A DNA stretch of 64,000 nt, taken from positions 885,967 to 949,966 of the forward strand of contig NZ_JH992922.1 in assembly GCF_000315425.1 (NCBI RefSeq). Direction: 5' to 3'. The notes beneath the pieces were generated by a model. The model did not search any database. It saw only the letters and a program-made list of their open reading frames with translations, and was not told the origin of the DNA. The DNA comes from Massilia timonae CCUG 45783 (lineage in GTDB: Bacteria; Pseudomonadota; Gammaproteobacteria; Burkholderiales; Burkholderiaceae_D). Positions 59,654 through 64,000 of this stretch are shown here, piece by piece. How positions within the stretch are numbered: the first letter of the stretch is position 1; the number at the start of each line of letters is the position of its first letter. Both the position numbers and the translations under genes were made by a program.

Positions 59654-61135
59654 CTAGTGCCCGATCAGCACATCATGGCCGTCATGCTTGTCGTGGATAC
59701 CAAATTTATCTACTAGCGTGGCGCTCGCCTCGTTGAGACCATGAACCTCTACTTGCGCACCGAGCCTGCGAAACTTGAACACGACCTTGTCCAAGGCACT
59801 GATCGCGGTGATGTCCCAGAAGTGCGCATGGGTGAGATCAATGTGCACCCTGTCGAGAGTTTCGGTGTAGTCGAACGAATGGACGAGCTGATCCGAAGAA
59901 GCGAAGAACACCTGCCCCGTCACTTGGTATCGGCGGGCGCGCCCCCCATCGTCGGTGTGCGAGCTGACATTGAGAAGCCGGCTGACCTTTTGAGCGAAGA
60001 AGACGCCTGACAGCAAGACGCCGGTCAGCACACCCTTCGCCAGGTCATGGGTCGCCACGGTGACAACGACTGTTGCGACCATGACGATGCTCGAACTGGC
60101 CGGGTGCTCGCGCAAATGCTTGATCGAGCCCCAGTTGAAAGTGCCAATCGACACCATGATCATCACTGCGACGAGCGCTGCCATTGGAATCTGCCTGACC
60201 CATTCACCTAGGAACACGACCAGAATAAGAAGCACGACACCGGCGGTCAAAGTTGAGAGACGGCCGCGTCCACCGGACTTCACGTTGATGACCGATTGTC
60301 CAATCATCGCGCAACCAGCCATACCGCCAATGAAGCCGGTGGCAATGTTGGCAACGCCCTGGCCCACGCATTCGCGGTTCTTGTCACTCTTGGTATCGGT
60401 GAGGTCGTCGACGATGGTGGCAGTCATCAGCGACTCGAGCAGACCTACCACCATCAGCGTTACCGAGTAAGGCAGAATGATCTGGAGGGTTTCAAGATTG
60501 AACGGCACATTTGGGATCAGGAAGGCTGGCAGGCTATCCGGAAGCTGACCCATGTCGCCCACAGTCCGAATGTCCAGGCCCAGTGCAAGTGACATACCAG
60601 TGAGCACGACAATCGCTACCAACGGGGATGGCACCGCGCGCGTCACATAAGGCAGGCCGTAGATGATTGCCAAGCCTGCAGCCGTGACGGCGTACACGTG
60701 CCAGGTAACGTTGGTCAGTTCAGGCAGCTGCGCCATGAAGATCAGGATGGCCAGCGCGTTCACGAAGCCCGTCACAACCGAGCGTGAGACAAAGCGCATC
60801 AGCCGCCCGAGCTTTATCCAACCCGCAGCGATTTGCAGTACCCCTGCGAGGATGGTGGCCGCAAGCAGGTAGTCCAAGCCATGGGTTTTTACCAGTGTCA
60901 CCATAACAAGGGCCATGGCTCCAGTTGCAGCCGAAATCATGCCTGGGCGCCCTCCAAAGAAAGCGATCAAGGTGGCGATGGAGAACGAGGCGTACAAACC
61001 AACTTTCGGGTCTACGCCAGCAATGATAGAAAAAGCGATTGCCTCGGGAATGAGCGCGAGCGCGACTACAAGACCTGCAAGCAGGTCATTACGGACGTTG
61101 GACAACCAGTCCTGGCGAATAGTTTGTAGTGACAT
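59654..61135 (-). CDS. SulP/SLC26-family anion transporter with STAS domain
   Basis: This 493-residue transporter starts with the SulP signature region ([20 protein letters not shown]). It has about 12-14 membrane segments, a middle [19 protein letters not shown] motif, and a C-terminal STAS domain (about 400-493; [20 protein letters not shown]). The substrate may be sulfate or bicarbonate; the pairing with nhaA favours a sodium-dependent BicA/SbtA-like bicarbonate role, since NhaA would restore the sodium gradient (inference). Quoted segments are kept to 20 residues. Confidence 0.9.
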   Translation of the reverse strand: MSLQTIRQDWLSNVRNDLLAGLVVALALIPEAIAFSIIAGVDPKVGLYASFSIATLIAFFGGRPGMISAATGAMALVMVTLVKTHGLDYLLAATILAGVLQIAAGWIKLGRLMRFVSRSVVTGFVNALAILIFMAQLPELTNVTWHVYAVTAAGLAIIYGLPYVTRAVPSPLVAIVVLTGMSLALGLDIRTVGDMGQLPDSLPAFLIPNVPFNLETLQIILPYSVTLMVVGLLESLMTATIVDDLTDTKSDKNRECVGQGVANIATGFIGGMAGCAMIGQSVINVKSGGRGRLSTLTAGVVLLILVVFLGEWVRQIPMAALVAVMIMVSIGTFNWGSIKHLREHPASSSIVMVATVVVTVATHDLAKGVLTGVLLSGVFFAQKVSRLLNVSSHTDDGGRARRYQVTGQVFFASSDQLVHSFDYTETLDRVHIDLTHAHFWDITAISALDKVVFKFRRLGAQVEVHGLNEASATLVDKFGIHDKHDGHDVLIGH

Positions 61136-61761
61136 AGATATACCTTCTCAAGCGGGTGTCGCCGAGTTACAGATGAATAAGCGCGCTGCGCGGCTAGCCG
61201 CGTGCAGCGGATTGGGACGGAGATTGATAGGCACGACGTCGCACGACGCGATATCGATTTATGTGCCAATGAGAAGGGGTCTTACGGGGGAGTAACGGAG
61301 CAAAAATAACCGCGTGGCATACCGGCTCCTGGGTAGGAAGGAGCGTCCTGCCCGATACATAGACAAGCGCACTCAGCGGCGTGTGTCGCGCGCGAAGTTG
61401 TGTCAGATGTAGGGAAAGGACCAGTCATAACCCGCTATTTTGCGCCGCAGCGTGGATGCAGTCAAGGCGCTAGTGAATGTCTGCTTCTGGCCGAAAGCGG
61501 ACGGTCAGCACGGCTCAGTGTACTCGGCTGTTGCCTGCTGAGCAACTAAAGGGTTTGTTAGGCGCTCTAAAGTGCTCTTGCATAAAGCGAGGAGAACGCT
61601 AGCGTTGAGTATCGCGTAAGAGAGAAGTAGTTTGCTGCTTGAAGCGTAGCTCTTCTACACTATGTCCGGTACGCATTTGCGGGAAGTGGGTCTCTAGATT
61701 GCGGTCGCTTGCAAAAACATGACTTGCTCATCAAGTCGGACGTATGCCACGATCGGCCACC
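61136..61761. other. Leader and intergenic region upstream of sulP
   Basis: There is no gene in these 626 bases. The sulP leader (minus strand) contains a GC-rich hairpin at 61185-61208 (GCTGCGCGGC/GCCGCGTGCAGC). Farther out is a copy of a dispersed repeat (TGTCTGCTTCTGGCCGAAAG, 61474-61493), the right inverted repeat of the IS5-type unit at 61551-61567, and the promoter region of the DUF6088 gene. The leader is long enough to hold a riboswitch, but I cannot assign a class. Confidence 0.45.
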
Positions 61762-62367
61762 ATGGATCAGCAAACCATCATCCAGCGCTTACGAGCGTGC
61801 ATTGAGACGGCGTCGACGCAGACGTTCCTGCGTCGCGATTTCGCGCACTTGGGCAGTGCGCGGCAGCTGAGCCGATGCTTGGCCATGCTGCAGGATGAGG
61901 GAATCATTGAGCATGCCGGCTACGGCCTTTACCTGCGACCAAACACAATTACGATAGAGAATGCGATACGTGCCATCCGCGACCGGCTTGGGCCCCGCGC
62001 GCGGCGCCTTGTAACCATCTCTGGCGTGACGGTCGCTCTAGGCGACACTCGAGAGCGGCCGAACCCACAAACCCTGCTCGATGCGAAAAAACTTGCCTCG
62101 GCCGTACGCGTCGTCCAATGCTGCACGGTCGACGAAATTCGGCGCAAGAGTTTAGAAAATATTGAGCGCTGGAACAGCAAGGGTACGTGGGTATCAGCGC
62201 ACGACGAGTGGCGAGCGCTAATGGAGCACGGGACTGATGAGGAAATTATCGCTGTGATGACTGGGACTGATGAGCGGTGTAACCGCCTGCGACAGTCGCC
62301 GCCCTATGTTGGCCTTGTCGAGCCGGTCGAATTGCGTACGGTGACGCGGCGGCTGATGCCGCGCTGA
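61762..62367 (+). CDS. DUF6088 / AbiEi-like antitoxin-type regulator
   Basis: This 201-residue protein has an N-terminal winged helix (LRACIETASTQTFLRRDFAH, SARQLSRCLAMLQDEGIIEH, GYGLYLRP). A C-terminal domain of the kind found in AbiEi-like and DUF6088 proteins follows (RRLVTISGVTVALGDTRE region). Such proteins usually repress and neutralise a partner toxin (AbiEii-type nucleotidyltransferase). No such partner is visible in the window. I prefer the ATG at 61762 (MDQQTIIQ) to 61744. Confidence 0.75.
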   Translation: MDQQTIIQRLRACIETASTQTFLRRDFAHLGSARQLSRCLAMLQDEGIIEHAGYGLYLRPNTITIENAIRAIRDRLGPRARRLVTISGVTVALGDTRERPNPQTLLDAKKLASAVRVVQCCTVDEIRRKSLENIERWNSKGTWVSAHDEWRALMEHGTDEEIIAVMTGTDERCNRLRQSPPYVGLVEPVELRTVTRRLMPR

Positions 62368-62431
62368 AGCGCTCATGCCCATATTGTCAGCTTGCCGGAC
62401 TAATGCCGTCGTGCGCTGCAGACGGCCACAG

Positions 62432-62447
62432 TTTCCAACGTTGGAAA
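62432..62447. repeat. 16-bp perfect palindrome flanked by GACGGCCAC repeats
   Basis: TTTCCAACGTTGGAAA is fully self-complementary. It is bracketed by GACGGCCAC on both sides (62421 and 62450 regions). The arrangement resembles multiple terminal repeats of some IS21-type elements and may be a remnant of one, or an operator. Confidence 0.4.
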
Positions 62448-62537
62448 TAGACGGCCACTTGGTGATGACAAGGCTGGCATGGGCGCTCAGGACGACAGTT
62501 TATTTCCATAAGTCGCTGATTTTAAAGGGTAATTCCT

Positions 62538-62544
62538 GTATAAT
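62538..62544 (+). promoter_or_regulatory. Sigma-70 promoter (-10 TATAAT)
   Basis: GTATAAT at 62538-62544 is a perfect -10 hexamer, preceded by CTGATT at -35 distance (weak). It lies 35 bases upstream of the ATG at 62579, with AGGAGA between. Confidence 0.6.
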
Positions 62545-62578
62545 GGAGGCTATTACTAACCTCTCTAGGAGACCCAAA

Positions 62579-62743
62579 ATGAAGCGGAAAAACGGTACTG
62601 TGAAGCGAGCAAAAATCCGGAAAAATCGAGCTACTGATGGCGGGCATGCTACCCTCAGAGCGTTCCGTTTGCTGCATAGTTTGAAAAACGCTCTGAGGGT
62701 AGCATGCCCGCCAGGTACTGTCAATTTATACAGTATTTGTTAA
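62579..62743 (+). CDS. 54-residue basic peptide overlapping a 26-bp hairpin
   Basis: The frame MKRKNGTVKRAKIRKNRATD continues through a region encoded by the inverted repeat 62639-62712. An AGGAGA site stands 7 bases before the ATG and a consensus -10 upstream, so at least the first 20 lysine/arginine-rich codons may be translated. Because the rest is a dispersed palindrome read through, it may instead be a leader peptide. Confidence 0.4.
   Translation: MKRKNGTVKRAKIRKNRATDGGHATLRAFRLLHSLKNALRVACPPGTVNLYSIC
62639..62712. repeat. 26-bp perfect inverted repeat
   Basis: The arms 62639-62664 (starts GGCGGGCATGCTACCCTCAG) and 62687-62712 are fully complementary around a 22-base loop. The GGGCATGC...GCATGCCC core is like the widespread GTGGGCA-type palindromic intergenic repeats. 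In RNA it would form a very stable hairpin. Confidence 0.85.
62716..62735. promoter_or_regulatory. Consensus LexA (SOS) box
   Basis: TACTGTCAATTTATACAGTA matches the LexA operator TACTGT-N8-ACAGTA perfectly. It lies 19 bases before an ATG (62754) of a 40-codon frame and overlaps a possible promoter, so it should repress transcription until DNA damage. Confidence 0.8.
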
Positions 62744-62753
62744 GGTGCCGATC

Positions 62754-62876
62754 ATGCCCTTTAATTCAATCATTTCTGGATATTTGTTGCTATTAAGGCC
62801 TTCTTGGAGCATTAAGGCGCTAGGACGTTATAAAGCATCCAGGAAATCTTCTACTGTTCAAAGGCCGCTTCTATAG
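62754..62876 (+). CDS. 40-residue peptide under LexA box
   Basis: The frame MPFNSIISGYLLLLRPSWSI continues with a basic half (KALGRYKASRKSSTVQRPLL). AAGGTG stands 8 bases before the ATG. It has a short hydrophobic stretch (IISGYLLLL) and positive tail, reminiscent of small membrane-active SOS peptides such as TisB, though the hydrophobic part is shorter than a full span. The stop lies in the terminator hairpin. Existence as a protein is not proven. Confidence 0.45.
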   Translation: MPFNSIISGYLLLLRPSWSIKALGRYKASRKSSTVQRPLL

Positions 62877-62890
62877 CGGCCTTTCGTTTT
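62860..62890 (+). terminator. Intrinsic terminator of the LexA-controlled unit
   Basis: AAAGGCCGC (62860-62868) / GCGGCCTTT (62876-62884) has a 7-base loop, followed by CGTTTT. Confidence 0.85.
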
Positions 62891-63158
62891 ATGGAACCTT
62901 GATTATCGCTGTCGAGTGCACAGCGAAAGGCTCGCTCCAACCTATGCTCATCTGTTCGCTACGTGTGAAGCGGTTACGTTACAGGGACCGAGACAATCAG
63001 CAAGATCTAGGTCTTCCATTACTTACTTAGTGGAATCTTTAGCTTGGTGACGTTCCCAGGCAGGTGCTACTTCACCTTGAACTAACCGTTTTTAGCTTTA
63101 GACTGATTGGATTGGATGCAGGACTCCTGGCGAGCTTACATAGTGCGCAACAGGCGGC
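62891..63158. other. Spacer upstream of second tnsA
   Basis: 268 bases without a supported gene. They presumably hold the tnsA2 promoter. No TnsB-type box of the kind seen at 13.6 and 51.7 kb was found here. Confidence 0.4.
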
Positions 63159-63907
63159 ATGATGAGACGGGCACCGATCACTTCAGATGACGTCAGCAGA
63201 TGGAAGGCTCAAGGGCTCGGTTTAGGCGAAACCGTGAGCTACAAACCTTGGATTGACGTTCGATGCTTCTCATCGAGAGGTCGCATGAGCCGTCGGCCAG
63301 GTGTGACGACTGGTAGGATGCATCATCTATTTTCTGACAACGAAAGTTTCTTCTTTTTGATGGCGGACTACGCGGCCGACGTCGTTGATATCCGGGAACA
63401 ATTTCCACTATTTCCGGAGTCTGCCACCCAGCGCATCGCATCGTCGTTGGAAGTCCGTCACCCACGCTACCCCGGAAGCCGAACGCCGATCGTCATGACG
63501 ACCGATTTTCTGCTGACGAGGATTGATAGGGCTGGCAAGCGGTCCCTTGTAGCCTATAGCATCAAGAGCGCGGACGACTTGCGTGGTCGAGGCCGGAAGT
63601 CTGTGCTCACCAAACTGGAGATTGAGCGACGGTATTGGCTATTGCGCGGTATCCCATGGTACCTGTTTACAAACGCTGAATTCGACAAGACAGTCATCGA
63701 CAATCTAGAGTGGCTCAGCTACTTCACGGTAGATCATGGCGTTCATCCGGATGCTTTCGTGAAGCAGCTGCCCCGGTTTCTTGAGGCGTTCAATACACCG
63801 TCGTTACAAGATCTAACGCTCGCGAAGCGCTTGCGGGAATGCACGGCAGTGTTGAGTTCCGCTGTTTCTCTTGAACTGGCGACCGACATGTTTCGCTATT
63901 GTAGTTG
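63159..63907 (+). pseudogene. tnsA: Second tnsA, interrupted by IS-A copy 3
   Basis: The 249-codon fragment starts MMRRAPITSDDVSRWK, with an in-frame TAG six codons upstream confirming the start. It aligns without gaps to the TnsA at 25,522 with about 39 differences in 246 positions by hand count, and keeps TTDFLL and AYSIKSADDL. IS-A begins at 63908, cutting off about the last 45 codons. It marks the transposition operon of a second Tn7-like element whose tnsBCD would lie beyond the window. Confidence 0.88.
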
Positions 63908-64000
63908 CGGAACGTGTCAATGAATTTGAAACACCTGGTGGAATGATGAGAGTCTAACTCTCTTGTTCAGGCTGCTTTTTTCTCCGTGACTGGTGGATTG
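63908..64000 (-). mobile_element. IS-A copy 3 (runs out of the window)
   Basis: It begins CGGAACGTGTCAATGAATTT exactly as copies 1 and 2, and the visible 93 bases agree with them. The presumed duplication is TTG (63905-63907); the other end is outside the window. Confidence 0.93.

Larger units (their letters stand above)
57298..61567. mobile_element. Inverted-repeat-bounded unit carrying nhaA and sulP with degenerate IS5-type transposase
   Basis: GAGCGCCTAACAAAACC at 57298-57314 is matched by GGGTTTGTTAGGCGCTC at 61551-61567. Both are flanked by TA outside (TTA and TAA). The transposase stop codon lies inside the left repeat, as is normal for this IS5 subgroup. The second repeat lies 3.5 kb beyond the transposase instead of close to its start. 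The unit could be an IS with passenger genes, or two IS copies with one mostly deleted. Confidence 0.55.

Noticed and set aside
59525..59716. A 63-codon frame beginning MDVCFWPKRAV
   Set aside because: It is translation of a dispersed intergenic repeat, present again at 61,474.

Overview
The left fifth of the window (1-13,600) is ordinary chromosome of a high-GC betaproteobacterium, most likely Oxalobacteraceae (Massilia-like). It carries core genes with this kind of codon use: ald (partial), a large putA with a divergent Lrp-type regulator, a LysR regulator, a 4Fe-4S ferredoxin, coaD, rsmD, a lipoprotein, glmU, a second Lrp-type regulator and glmS. The species assignment is inference from gene content and protein sequence, not a computed result.

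Immediately after the glmS stop codon the sequence turns into mobile DNA, as expected at the Tn7 attachment site. Three TnsB-type boxes phased at 20 bp lie 38-89 bases past glmS. Three inverted boxes spaced 54-58 bp lie at 51,715-51,838. Between them sits a Tn7-like element (about 13.62-51.85 kb) with a complete tnsA-tnsB-tnsC-tnsD/tniQ operon (25.5-31.9 kb). A second tniQ/tnsD-family gene near the far end is broken by an IS66 element. The cargo includes: a three-gene operon of an N6-adenine methyltransferase, an AAA ATPase with a zinc ribbon and a HEPN protein (15.4-19.4 kb); an unknown 536-codon gene cut by two IS elements; a PIN/NYN-like protein with a 49-residue microprotein; a DyP peroxidase, unknown protein and catalase-like operon; a hybrid histidine kinase; a PD-(D/E)XK protein; a 27-residue microprotein; and an XRE regulator of 440 residues cut by IS256.

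Beyond 51.85 kb lies what looks like a second, tandem Tn7-like island. It holds a Gabija system (gajA split by an IS, gajB intact), an nhaA-sulP pair enclosed by the inverted repeats of a degenerate IS5-type element, a DUF6088/AbiEi-like regulator, a small LexA-boxed transcription unit, and a second tnsA about 84% identical to the first by hand count, itself cut by an IS at the window end. Both tnsA genes point the same way, as expected if successive elements used the same glmS site.

IS traffic is heavy. I placed exact ends and target duplications for IS51-type IS3 (CGT), two copies of a 1,592-bp IS3-family element (TAT, CTG), IS21 (AATAT), IS256 (CAGGTAGG) and IS66 (AGATCTCC). Removing each element restores the host reading frame exactly where a gene was hit. 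The best candidate for an undescribed system is the methyltransferase/AAA/HEPN operon; the second TniQ protein and the LexA-controlled peptide unit are the next most interesting.
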